This document shows, piece by piece, positions 20,906 to 31,460 of a stretch of 64,000 nucleotides of DNA; position 1 is the first letter of the stretch; each line of letters starts with the position of its first letter. Position numbers and translations under genes: made by a program. The notes under the pieces were generated by a model. The model worked only from the letters and a program-made list of their open reading frames with translations. It searched no databases and was not told the DNA's origin. The DNA comes from Rhyacophila brunnea (taxonomy: Eukaryota > Arthropoda > Insecta > Trichoptera > Rhyacophilidae), in contig JAGYXB010001095.1 of assembly GCA_022495005.1 (NCBI GenBank), positions 1,612,001-1,676,000 on the forward strand. Reading direction: 5' to 3'.

Positions 20906-23900
20906 AAAAATATTCAAACATTGGAAACAATTTTAAGAAACGACCATGACATATGTTTCTGTCTCCATTGATTAAATTATCTCTGGACTTTGTAATTATA
21001 ATTCAAGTTATTTATAATATGTACTTAGCTTGATTCCTGGAAGGTGTTAGGATGAATTCAAAACTTAGATATTATAACATCATGAGACAAGATTTTTGCA
21101 GTTATAGTGAATGCTTTATATAATAAAATATTTGTCGAGTCAAATTTAATACAATAGTTTTAATACCGTAATATTAATAATAATAATAATATACTCACTA
21201 ATAAAGTCTTTATTTTTTGAACATTCCGTCACTACGTGAAATTTTATTCTCTCCAATTTCGGAGTCGAAAAATTGCCCGGAATCGCGAACCCTAATAGAA
21301 TCCTACCTACTGGAAAAGAATAAAACTTTATGAATACCGAAATGTTCAGTAGGTGGGTACTTTATTTGACTGGGTCGCGGTGAAGTTAATTTGTTACAAA
21401 TTCGACGCTAAACGACGGAAGCGCCAATAAAAGTTTTCGGCTCAAACGAAAAGTAAAGTTCGGCGTTTTAGTGTATTTTGCACAAACCCATTGTCTAATT
21501 ATCATACTTTGTCGGAGTATTTAGTATTAAGTCGGTATTACATAAATATTAATATCTGTAATGTATTGATCGCCCGCATCTTTGACTAGGTGGTGCTCAA
21601 GTGAATTGAGATTTGAGCATTATTTATTATTACACATTACAATTTGTATAAGAAAATGTGCAACGGTAAAATAATGCAAAGTCCAAGGCGCAGCTGAAGA
21701 ATGCGTAATATATCCAATAACTTGCAACCAGCTATTTACTGACGTATCCAATAATTGAATAATGCGCTAACCTGTAGATTATTCCGCCGTCTTTTGCACA
21801 CTGCATTCCAGTCTGCTGTTTGCTTTCCTTACTATATAAGGATGTCGAGTGCATCAGCCCCCATATAGCAATGCATGCAGTTCGACTGGCGTTTGCTGAC
21901 AAGGCTTGGGTTCTTGACCCCCCACAGTTGTATCGATAGTCATTATCAAAATGTTTTGTACAAACAAGTCGTGCCAATGCGAGTGGTTATCATTTTAGCT
22001 ACTCTAAGCAATCAGTTAACGTGATATTTCACAATTTAACCGACAAAAGTAATATTGACCTCAACTTCGTCTAAATCAACTTACAAGTTGATTAGCGTTG
22101 CTGAATTCGGGTTCCCACTTTAAATTGATTTACAACTGAAATTCTACATATAAGTAAATGACAAAAATCGCCACTCGAGACCGCGGCTAAATGCCCCTCA
22201 ATAGTATGTACTAATGCATATATTTTTTTTTTGATAATAATACTGGGAAACATTGAGAATGAGATATTATACATCATACATACATACATTCGGGCCATAA
22301 AATACTCCGCTGATTCTTATGGTTTGACTGTATTATCGGCATTTGAGTTCATGAGCTGACATATCAGTATCTGGTGATACACTCTCTTGGCACAGCGGCA
22401 AAGATTTAGTTAACATTACCGATTCCCTTTCAAAGCGGTGTCACAGAAGCAATCCACAGTCTACACGATGGATGTGATGATATTATGGTTAAAAGTATAT
22501 ATTTTAATCTTCTCCCTACACATTCAAAAACCAAACCCCTATAATTAGTTATATGTATGACGCTGTGCAAAAATATCAGATCACACTATATGTAACAAAA
22601 TACTTTTATTAATATATTACGACAGTTCATGTAATACTGCTTTTAAACTTTTCTCACAGGGATATAAGACCGATCGCAGAGCTTACACAGTCAGGCCGAC
22701 CAAAGCTCACTGGAAAGTTTACGCAAAAAGAAGCTTTGCTGAAATCGTTTGCTTTTTGCAATTGAAACGTGTTTTTAAAGTGGGTTGCTAGCCGACGTAA
22801 GCAAAAAAATGTAAAATTTCTACTTCCGTTTGCAAATCAGCTCCAGTTAGGTATTATCAATTATGTTTAATATAATTGGGTAACATCAAATATTCATATC
22901 AGATCAATAAAAATCTGTGTCAAAAAAATGTGAATGATTTTAGATTATTATTTTTTTTTTCAAGTATTGTTTAAGTCCACTTATGCTTATACCAAAGTTA
23001 CTAAAATACAATTCTAGGGATCCGGTATTCCAGTTTAAATCCCAGTTGTATTAAAAATCAAAATCGTTTTATTCATTAGTGATTGGTTAAAATAAGATTA
23101 ATTAGAAAATTGTCTTATTATTCATAAAGTGGGTTTTTTATTTCAAACAAGTCAAAACTACGACTATTGTATTACACTCGTATTGCTTTTGCTAAAATGA
23201 TAAGTTGTGGGAATATTTTGAAATATTTCACAATTGAACAGACTTCAAAGTTCTTGGAATTTACAGACTTCAGAACCAAACAATCCTGATAGCAAGCAAC
23301 GGAAGTGAAAACTAAAGTAAACTCAAGAATTCCCAAATGAACTCACTGAACAGTGGAGCAAACACCAACTTAACCCAAGAACCGCCGCAGGTTATGTAAT
23401 GAATAATTTGAATATTAAAAACTTGTCTGGATGGCAGCGAAAGGGTTGTTAGAAAAATAGAAAAAAATTGTGGCGTATTCGCGCCTGGGATATTTTGAAC
23501 ATTTTACTGCAAATACAAACAGCTTGGAAAGGAAAATTTGCTTTCATAATAAAAATGAAAATGCAATTCTTGGGACGACACGCTATTTTGAACGAGAAGC
23601 ATTTTACAAGGAGGAAAAAGGCTGCGGCAAATGCAGGTGTATGAATGTGATATTTTTTTTAGGTTTTCTTGTTCAAATACTGATCGTGAAGGTAAACACA
23701 ACTACAATGCGAAATGGTGTAGAAATAATCATCGTTTAAGACATAATATACAAACCAAAGGAAAAGTAAGAAAGTTGTGGGGAAATTCTGTTACTTATAA
23801 AATATTATGTAAATCGATGTTATTACCTATTGTAATTTTCAGCAATTGATCAAAGCATGCCAGTTTGATTATATTTTCAAATTGACGCGTTTTTAAAGCG

Positions 23901-24104
23901 ATGTGCTTTCTCTCTCCGAAAGCTTTAACATAAGCGCTTTAATTCCAGACAGGTATAGTAAAAAAGGGCAGTCTTCCGTTTGCGTTAACAAGTAACTGAC
24001 CCAAAATTGTAACTTCCCGAAGTCTTTTCTTGTGCTGAGAAAGCATGTTATGATCTCGGCCAATAAGTTAACAATACCAATTCCATAATTATCATATAAA
24101 CGTA
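20906..24104. other. 3.2-kb stretch with no recognisable gene
   Basis: It includes (TAA)n-like runs at 21174-21190 and open frames at 21732-21977, 22092-22298 and 23470-23849. None has a recognisable domain. Frames at 23470-23739 and 23504-23701 overlap on opposite strands, which is typical of non-coding sequence. I detected no repeat copy shared with the rest of the window. Confidence 0.45.
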
Positions 24105-24453
24105 CGTTGGGAATAGTGGATTGTTTTGAGGATCGTAAATAAGCAACGTAGTTTTAATATACGATTAACTTTATTTATATTCAACTGTATGAATATTATT
24201 ATACAGAAAGATTACATTTTATATGAGCGCGTTACAATTAACCGAAGAGAACTAACTGGTATCACGCCGACACACACAGGTGCGGCGTAATAGTGGGAAG
24301 TAGAATCTGTCTCCCTCTTACAAACAAAAGTCGGTATCTAGCATCGGCGCAGCGAGTGCTAGGTCTCGACACGTACTTCTTTATTCTTATATTATTAATC
24401 ATATTTTTTAATTATATCGTTATATTATTCTATTAGACGGCTATCTCTCAACA
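24105..24453 (+). mobile_element. Solo LTR, copy 1 (349 bp)
   Basis: It aligns with the reverse complement of 56455-56775 and, more loosely, with 53158-53479. It begins CGTTGGGAAT (TGTTGGGAAT in the others), contains 'gaggatcgtaaataagcaac', 'acgattaactttattta' and 'gtctccctcttacaaac', and ends CTATCTCTCAACA. The other two copies show the canonical TG...CA ends. No internal retrotransposon region is attached. I found no TSD at this copy. Confidence 0.75.
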
Positions 24454-25894
24454 GGTGTAAATTAGTATCAAAATAAATGTTTTTGGCCAATCTCGACAGC
24501 AAATAAAGTGCCTACTGTCAAATTACCTAATCCCTAAATCGTGACTGTGGATTTACCGTACGTATGTTAAGCAAAATGTTTGACTCTCCTTACTTTACAA
24601 CCATCATCAACTTCAACCACAATTCCACTTTCGTCTTCTGAAATAAGTGTCCGGAAGAATTGTCACTATGCCACTATACGTGTCTTCAGAATGCCAATTA
24701 CAATATTATGTAAGTTGTTTCAGAGAAATATAGGTGTGAGAATTAAAAAAATACATTTCGATGGCATAAATATATTTTAGTTATCTGATACTTGAGAGTT
24801 ATCTGGCACATCTTAATATTCTTCTACGCATATAGTTTGTGGAACCATCAGTTGCAAATACTGAACGACTCATTAACCAACTGTCTGGATTACATTTAGC
24901 TATTCAATACATTGGTTTTCAATTTTATTGGTTTCATTCGTATAATCTTTTATTCTTATTTAATTACAGCTAATATCATCAGATAAAGGGATCAGTGTAC
25001 CGTTGCTATGCAATTATTGTTTTATCGGCATTCTCGGTTATATCTATTAACGCGTTTAAGTTGTATGCATATTATTGTTTAACAATAGCATCGACGTGCT
25101 TTCTCTTTTTACCATAATACCTCATCCCTGTGTCCCAAGGAACACAAGAGTCTTTATGCGTTTAATATATAAGTTAGATTGACTTAGGCACATCTTAGCA
25201 TGGTATACCTATACATGTGACCGCGAGTTTAATTAAATAAAGTGTGACAAACTGAAGAAGTCGATCAGAACTTTGAATACCCACGTAATATTATGGTTGA
25301 ATTTTACAAATGTATCTAACATAATTTATCTGGCCTCCCGTCAAAGTGGAACAGCCTCTAGTTCCTCTCCCACTCCATTTAAGGTGTGCATTGGAAAGAG
25401 ATATCACTACTACATTATACTATTAGAAAAGAAACTCATCATTCCACTAAAATCATATAGACATGGAGAGGGGGGAGAAAGAATTTCTAACTGGACAATG
25501 GATAATATGCAATTCAAAACAATTCTCAAAGCAACTGCACCAAGCTTACGGAGTGTTGTCATGACAACTTATGACATAGCTGGAACCACATGGTCGGTTT
25601 ACTCGCTGCAAGGGTGACACATAAAGAGGCGCAGGCTAAGAGTAAGATGTGACACTGGACTGTACGTAATGGGGTAAGCTTACTTAACGTTTCGCAGTAG
25701 GAACTTGAAAACGTGAAGTAAATAATAAGACCCTCGTCGTAGTACAGAGATATCTCGTCCCGCTAATCCGAATTTCATACGCACAATTAAATACATTAAT
25801 TACGTTTTTACAACCTATATGACGTGTATCTTTGTTAGTCCATTTCACGATCGTAATTATGGTTTTCACGAACTCCCACGTATTTTTTTCCCGA
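24454..25894. other. No recognisable gene
   Basis: The frame at 25273-25617 (114 codons) is the longest here, in sequence of somewhat higher complexity than average. No family match or splice context supports it as a real gene. Confidence 0.4.
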
Positions 25895-26126
25895 CCATGT
25901 CCGATCCTAATAGGATCATTATAGACTTCCACAGAGTGGAGGTTTGAATTGACAGATTTTGTTTTTACGAGAAATCGTTGTCAGCCACTTGCTCAACCTA
26001 TTAGGTCCATAATCCGACTCATACACAAATTGAGAATTAATATATGTGCACTTACCAGACCCAGGATTCGAACCTGGGACCCACGACGTAATAGGCCAAC
26101 GCTTAAGCCGCGCGGCCATCGTGGGT
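25895..26126 (-). mobile_element. SINE1 copy
   Basis: The complete order on the minus strand is head 'cccacgatggccgcgcggct', box B 'ggttcgaatcctgggtctgg', body 'cctaataggttgagcaagtg', stem-loop GATCC-TATTA-GGATC, GGACATGGTCGG, then A-rich tail. The tail here is A-rich where the 13.6-kb copy has GAA repeats. A short 'tattt' on both flanks is too weak to call a TSD. Confidence 0.88.
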
Positions 26127-26599
26127 ATTTAGAAGTAGTAATACTGTCTGCTGAGGGTACTTGATGTAATTTAAATTTAATTTTTAATTGATTCAAGTTT
26201 TTGCGACAAGGGTTTCGTCTTTCGGCATATTCAGGTACCTACTATGCGCATTCATTAATGGCAAATTTACATTGAGTACAGATATTTATATATATAATTC
26301 GATAATGAACTGTATCAAGTGTTGTTGTAAGAATCTAAAATAATAACTCAAATGGAATAGTGAAAAATTAGAATCTCACTTGATTATTTAAAAAAATGTG
26401 GAATGGCTAACGACTTATCTTCTCAAAGCCTGTGTGATTGTAATTGTTTTTCTTCTATTGCTAAATCCACTACTGTCACTGGGCCTAATGACTAGTGGTA
26501 GTGTTAAAAAGAAAACATTGCAAAGAAGGTAAAAGAATAAGGTAAGTAATTTCTTACATTCTAAGCTCATTGGAAATACCACCATCCGCATGGGTATGG
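26127..26599. other. Spacer with element H pieces
   Basis: The stretch 26175-26255 resembles the left arm and loop of foldback element H ('tttttaattgattcaagt', 'ttcggcat'), and 26345-26375 resembles its right arm. Together they would form a larger, diverged foldback. Confidence 0.4.
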
Positions 26600-27133
26600 C
26601 GGACTGCATTCAGCCAACTTGGAGTCGCATGGAAGTCAAGACTATATTCTCTCAAGACCAAATATCGTTTATTCAACTTGTGCGTGCTACCTGTGCTCCT
26701 GTATGGCTGGGAGACACGGCATCTTACTAAGCTTTAAAGGTCTCGGATTTTGAGCTTTGAGAATCGATGTCTCCACCGCATCTTAGGGGTACATTGGTAC
26801 GACCGCATTACAAACACTCGATTTCGTGACGGACATAGCAGACTCGGTAACTGAGGTAATTACGAAGAGACGCTTCACGTGGCTGGTACATATTGTGTTC
26901 CGGATGCCGCCAGAGAGTACGACACTTTGTAACCTTGTGGCACAGCTTCAAATATTCCATCGCCGTGGCCAGCCCTCCTACACCCTGCAGCGATGCTACA
27001 AAAGTGATCTACGCGCTGCAGGTCTGGCATGTTGGGAGGCGCGAGAGTTGGCGATGGACCGACGGAAGTGGCGTGAACTTGTGATTGCCCTATGCCCCAA
27101 CGCTGGGGCGTGACAAGGCGAAAGAAGAAGAAT
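26600..27133 (+). pseudogene. LINE-B ORF2 C-terminal region and 3' end
   Basis: Translation across shifts gives FNLCVLPVLLYGWETRHLTK, then NRCLHRILGVHWYDRITNT, then FTWLVHIVFRMPPES, then RRGQPSYTLQRCYKSDLRAA and GLACWEARELAMDRRKWREL, ending at CPNAGA and a stop. This is the downstream part of a LINE reverse transcriptase ('L..C.LPVLLYG.ET..L', 'ILG..W.DR.TN'), with a cysteine-bearing tail. At least one internal stop and two shifts inactivate it. The 3' end has a CCCCA-ACGC-TGGGG stem-loop, then GTGACAAGGCG and a GAA repeat. Clade not assigned (CR1/L2-like is possible). Partial sisters are at 12222-12407 and 16020-16085. Confidence 0.85.
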
Positions 27134-27828
27134 TTCTTACTTTATATAGGTATTACCTATAGAGTTATATTGATTCTAAACTTGTTATACTTTACTTAGT
27201 TATAATTCGTAGAACATGGAATGTGGGATAAAAAATTTATATTCGCAAAAATTACAAAAAGTTTAAATATTGCTAACCCCTTTTGACGTTATAAGCTTAA
27301 TAAATGGTCGTATTCAGTTTGACTTCAATATGAGAGATAAACTGTATTCACTTAGCAACGCGAGGGATTAAAAATATGTAAAACTGTTCCCCGTTGCGGA
27401 TACAGTCTGATAAGAATAATATATTATCATTTACGTACACCGTACCCACAACAAAAACCGAAAACGCTAAAAAACGAGGACAGTAGAGTGTCCAATCATG
27501 AATGCAAACAGCATGTGGCGAACGCTGGTCTGATTAGACGAAGGTTTTTTTAAACACCGGCGGCTGTGTTTGCAAAAATTACTATTCCATTCGATCACCC
27601 GCGAGATCGGTTCGGCAGACTCAGCATTCGGGGACACGGTGTCGCGTAGAATCGATGATTTTAAAGACACATGTTACTTGACTACGCGGCAGATAAAAGA
27701 TTAAGCGATAAATTTCACATGCACAATAGAAATTAGTTATACAAATGTTAAAAAAATATTCCACATAAATGTTATAGAAATGCTGATATTAATTTAAACT
27801 AAAGTTAACATATTTTAATCCACTAGGT
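27134..27828. other. Higher-complexity island near 27470-27700, otherwise no gene
   Basis: The segment 27470-27700 is GC-richer and less repetitive than its surroundings. A 67-codon minus frame crosses it without a recognised domain. It could be a conserved non-coding or regulatory element. Confidence 0.35.
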
Positions 27829-28385
27829 CAGTGGTCACATGTGGCTCTCTGGCCCCTTGAGTGTGTCTCTGCCACAAATGCCTTTTGCCCTGTTTGATAT
27901 CGCTACAAAGAAGAAGCAAAGAAAAACGGATGACGAAAACCGTGAATTTAAAGTTGAATGGACCGAGACTTTCGCGTTTATTCAAAACTTAAATGGCCTA
28001 TCGATCTGTATTATTTGTCGGGCGCAAATTGGCGCATAACACGAAGTCAAATTTGGTGGGACACTTTACAACTAAACATGCGTCATTTAACAATAAATAT
28101 CCTGTCGGCGATGCAAGGTAGAAAGCAGTTGAGGAACTTTAGTAGAGTCAAGAAAAGTTCTGTATTTAATTACTGAATTCAATCTTCCAACAATGTTAAT
28201 ATTGGATTATTTGTGGTAAGTAAAGAAATTTCTAAGAGAGGAAAAAATCAAGAGTAAATTGGGAAGATCTTATTGATGAGAACCTGGAATCGTACTTAAA
28301 ATTAAAAACATCAACATACAAACCTGACTTATCCAAACTTTTTAAGGAGATGCAAGGCCATTTATGCACATTAATTGTTTGTCAG
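27829..28385 (+). pseudogene. Internally deleted hAT transposase, ZBED5/GTF2IRD2-like type
   Basis: It starts with CAGTGGTCACATGTGGCTCT, a hAT-type terminus. The first frame reads KKKQRKTDDENREFKVEWTE, then FAFI, then LSICIICRAQIGA. After a frameshift near 28038 it reads GHFTTKHASFNNKYPVGDAR and, after a stop, KAVEEL. The C-x-x-C and H-x-x-x-x-H-like pairs are the BED-type zinc finger that opens this hAT subfamily. About 70 bp later, 28262-28360 gives WEDLIDENLESYLKLKTSTY and KPDLSKLFKEMQGH, which resembles the C-terminal dimerisation tail of the same proteins. The catalytic middle is missing. I did not find the 3' terminal repeat. The element is non-functional. Confidence 0.72.
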
Positions 28386-28734
28386 TCATTGTCATGAGTT
28401 AATTCCTTACTTACAATTTATTTTTTATGAATAAATAAGATCGTAAGTATGATATCAAGTTTTATTCAGTGTACCTATAATTTAATTAAGACTTAAATCT
28501 TTACCTAAAGTAACAAGCTCTTAATCGCTTTCGTCAGGCGAGAGTCTATAGTGTGGTAAAGATATGATTCACTTTAGATTGATGGTTACATGTAAAATTG
28601 TACGTAAAACATTTCACCGTGGCACAGTTCGCCGTGAGCTTTCTTAGCGGAAAGAGATGATTATACGTATATTATACGGTCTCCAATTTTATTAGATACA
28701 ATATGAACATTAATTCAATTTCCTTATCTGATTT
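28386..28734. other. Spacer, probably hAT 3' region
   Basis: No gene. The right end of the preceding hAT relic may lie here, but no CAGNGGT-type terminus is visible. Confidence 0.35.
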
Positions 28735-28850
28735 TGGCAAAATTCATGAATTCAATAACGAAAACCTAAGCTAACCTAACAAATAATCCAGTATATCGGC
28801 TATTTTCAAAATTTGTTTGCTGCTGGCTTCCGACTGACAAGAACCGTGTT
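28735..28850 (+). repeat. Short dispersed repeat G, copy 1
   Basis: It shares 'caaataatccagtatatcgg', 'ctattttcaaaat' and 'tgtttgctgctg' with 47860-47975, plus a partial copy at 31413-31460. Upstream both long copies carry 'aacctaa-ctaacctaac'. Unknown class, non-coding. Confidence 0.7.
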
Positions 28851-30139
28851 ATATTTTATGTCAGTACTATACGACCCAAAGAGGTTGGACGGTCTTTAAT
28901 ATACGGCCATATAATTCCGATACAATATTTCACTTTGAAATGTGATACGGCGAACTGCATACGTACAACTTTCCGGTCGCGGAGATTGATATTAATTACT
29001 ACTTTCAATATAGGTACTTACCATTTACCATACATAATAAATATCAATGGCGTAGAGATATTAGAAGGATTTAGGCGGTAATAATTTTAAATTAATTAAT
29101 TCTCATTAGATAAAACTTATTACAACATGCGTTCTATGTAAGTTATAGAATATAGTCGGTACTATCTGTAATATGTACATATTTTCATTATCAATCAAAA
29201 TAAATATTTAACATTAATATTATTTGAATATATAAAAAAACGCGGTAAAAAACTAAAGAATATTGAAAAAATTTAAAGGTGTCTAAGCTAATAAATATAT
29301 TTTGTCAATGAAACCTTATGATAACTATTACGATCTCAGAGAAAGTTAGATCGAGATTAAGTTATATTTTTAGGCATTTTTTTAAAGCATTGATAAACCA
29401 TAAACCCATCGTTAATGCGCCATCTTTGTAGGTAATGACTTTTCTCACTGCAATAATGTCCACGAAATAATATTAAGTACTTACATAAATTTCAAATATG
29501 CAATCCTATTTTTTTAATTTTTTAATTTACTAACCGAGGGCAAACGAATTGGAACCATTGAATCACTAACAAAAAAGTTAGTTTCTTTAAGACCTAGGTA
29601 TGAAGATAAGATATTTCGACCACCTAACTGCCTCCGAATTGATATTTTTAATATACCTAGTGCTTTTACACCTACATACATATTGTGGAAGATATGCGTG
29701 TGTAATGGTGGAAACTCGATGTACGAAAAAGTATATAAATTCTTGTTAATTATTAAGAACTTTATAGTGGCATCTATAATTAAGGAAGACATTTCATTTG
29801 ACGACTGTCGAAAGTCCCCTTTTTAAGTTTGTATCTAATACCAACATTATATTTTTACCACTTTCAGGGAAAATGTCTTGCATATGTAAGTATTTCCACA
29901 ATTATTAATAATTAATGAAGCCTTCCAAAATGGCCAGAATGACTTCTTATACATTCAAATAAATGGTTTATTATATAAAGGAACCACCACAATAATACCA
30001 ACTGTTAAAATTAAAAGGGACTTAATACATTGGACGCTACAGACGCGCCTAGCGCGGAACGATTAGGTGACCATTAGATATAATTAGCATGCTATTTAAA
30101 TGTGGTAATTAATTATTAATTATCTAGTCAGCAGTCAAT
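28851..30139. other. No gene; homeodomain-like motif cluster near 30105
   Basis: The minus frame 29514-29792 (92 codons) is unrecognised. At 30105-30124 the run 'gtaattaattattaattatc' packs several overlapping TAATTA-type sites. Confidence 0.4.
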
Positions 30140-30515
30140 GTGCCAACACAAATCTAATTTTACAGGAGGCACAAAAACGTTTTTGTTATGGTTTTCGGTC
30201 AAAGATTAAATAGACTTTAGAGTGATATACGTAAACCTTAAATGCACGAAGATAATTATTATGGTATTTTATGTTGCCAATATTAATTATATTCACTATT
30301 GAGGTAATTAAATAAAATCAAAATAATGATGGTTAAGCTTTTTAACCACTTTACTTGATTATTTTTAAAAATATATTTAGCTAAATTTAGATGATAATTA
30401 AGCATTTTCAGTTCACATCCTTTGGTCACAGCGTGTATTTAGTCATGTTTAATCTTATTGTCCAATAAACCCTATTTTGAAAAAAATGCGGGTTAACTCT
30501 TTTTGCCTTTTTACA
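30140..30515 (+). mobile_element. Diverged MITE of family L
   Basis: It parallels 36060-36451 in order: 'attttacaggaggcacaaaa' with 'acgttttt' near the left, 'acagcgtgtatttagt' in the right third, and 'gggttaactctttttgcct' at the right end against 'gggttacgccctttttcct'. Terminal repeats are eroded. Confidence 0.5.
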
Positions 30516-31189
30516 ATCTATTTTTATTTGTTTTGTTTATCTGTCATCAACTTAAAAAAATATGTTTATAAAGAGAAGAAGACCCATTAGCACTTCAGGT
30601 TTAATTTTTTGGAAAATATAAAATTATATATAAGATATTATAGAGCCCGAGTGAAGTTAATATTACAATAAGGTTAGCAAAAAGTAGTTTTAATGTATTT
30701 TCCAAGACATTAAATTATATTTAAATAACCCTTACAAATTCAGACTGAACAAAAGGATTTCCAAGTAATTAAAAGCTCAGTATGTGGGTACACTAGTGGG
30801 GGATGGTGCATCAAATTTTGTATGGCAATAAAATTAGTGGGATTAGATCTGAGCCGCTTTGGTGGATATAGTTCGTACCTGGATTATTATTATTGTACAA
30901 ATACCCCGAGGCTGCAGTATAAATAAGCCACTCTGGTACTAAGATGAGAGAGCTTTTCTCGGAATTGTTTGTGAACAATACATATTATGCATACAAATAT
31001 TCTAAACACAATAATATGAATTAAATTCAATAATGCGTCTCACTCATTCAATCAATTATTGTTTAACCCTCGTCCCGCTAACGGCATCTAGAAGTGCCCA
31101 TGCTATTTAAAAGTAAATAAAAATGATGTGAAGTGCTACCTTCACAAAAAAATGAAAGCATGTCATAAGACACAGTGAAAATGCTTCTT

Positions 31190-31412
31190 AATGGCCCACA
31201 TGCTCAGCATACGTAAAAATGGAGCTTTTATGCTAGTTTCAAAGCATGATCCTGGACATTCCTTAAACGTTGCAGGTAATCTATTTACATATTTTTGAAG
31301 CCTTATTATCCTTTATATTTATTTTAACTAGTTGATGACTGCATAAAGTATTTTTATTACATAACATAGTATTCTTTTAAACCTCTCGCTCTAATGTTTT
31401 AAAATAATGTTA
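31190..31412 (+). repeat. Dispersed repeat family F, truncated copy
   Basis: It matches the first 220 bp of 59444-60138 ('catgctcagc', 'caaagcatgatcctggac', 'tttgaagccttattatcc', 'aacctctcgctctaatgttt') and then stops abruptly inside the family sequence. Confidence 0.8.
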
Positions 31413-31460
31413 TATTTCCAGTATATCGGGTATTTTCAAAATGTGTTTTCCGCTGTATTC
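31413..31460 (+). repeat. Fragment of repeat G abutting repeat F
   Basis: The sequence 'ccagtatatcgggtatttt' with 'caaaatgtgtttt' matches repeat G (28735-28850 and 47860-47975), starting exactly where family F homology ends. Confidence 0.6.

Noticed and set aside
25273..25617. 114-codon frame as a real gene
   Set aside because: No domain, no codon bias, no splice or promoter context. Frames of this size occur by chance in 64 kb.
28625..28957. MITE bounded by 'cagttcgccgt' and its complement
   Set aside because: Only 11 bp of inverted repeat, no matching flank duplication, and repeat G runs through the interior. Not strong enough to list as an element.
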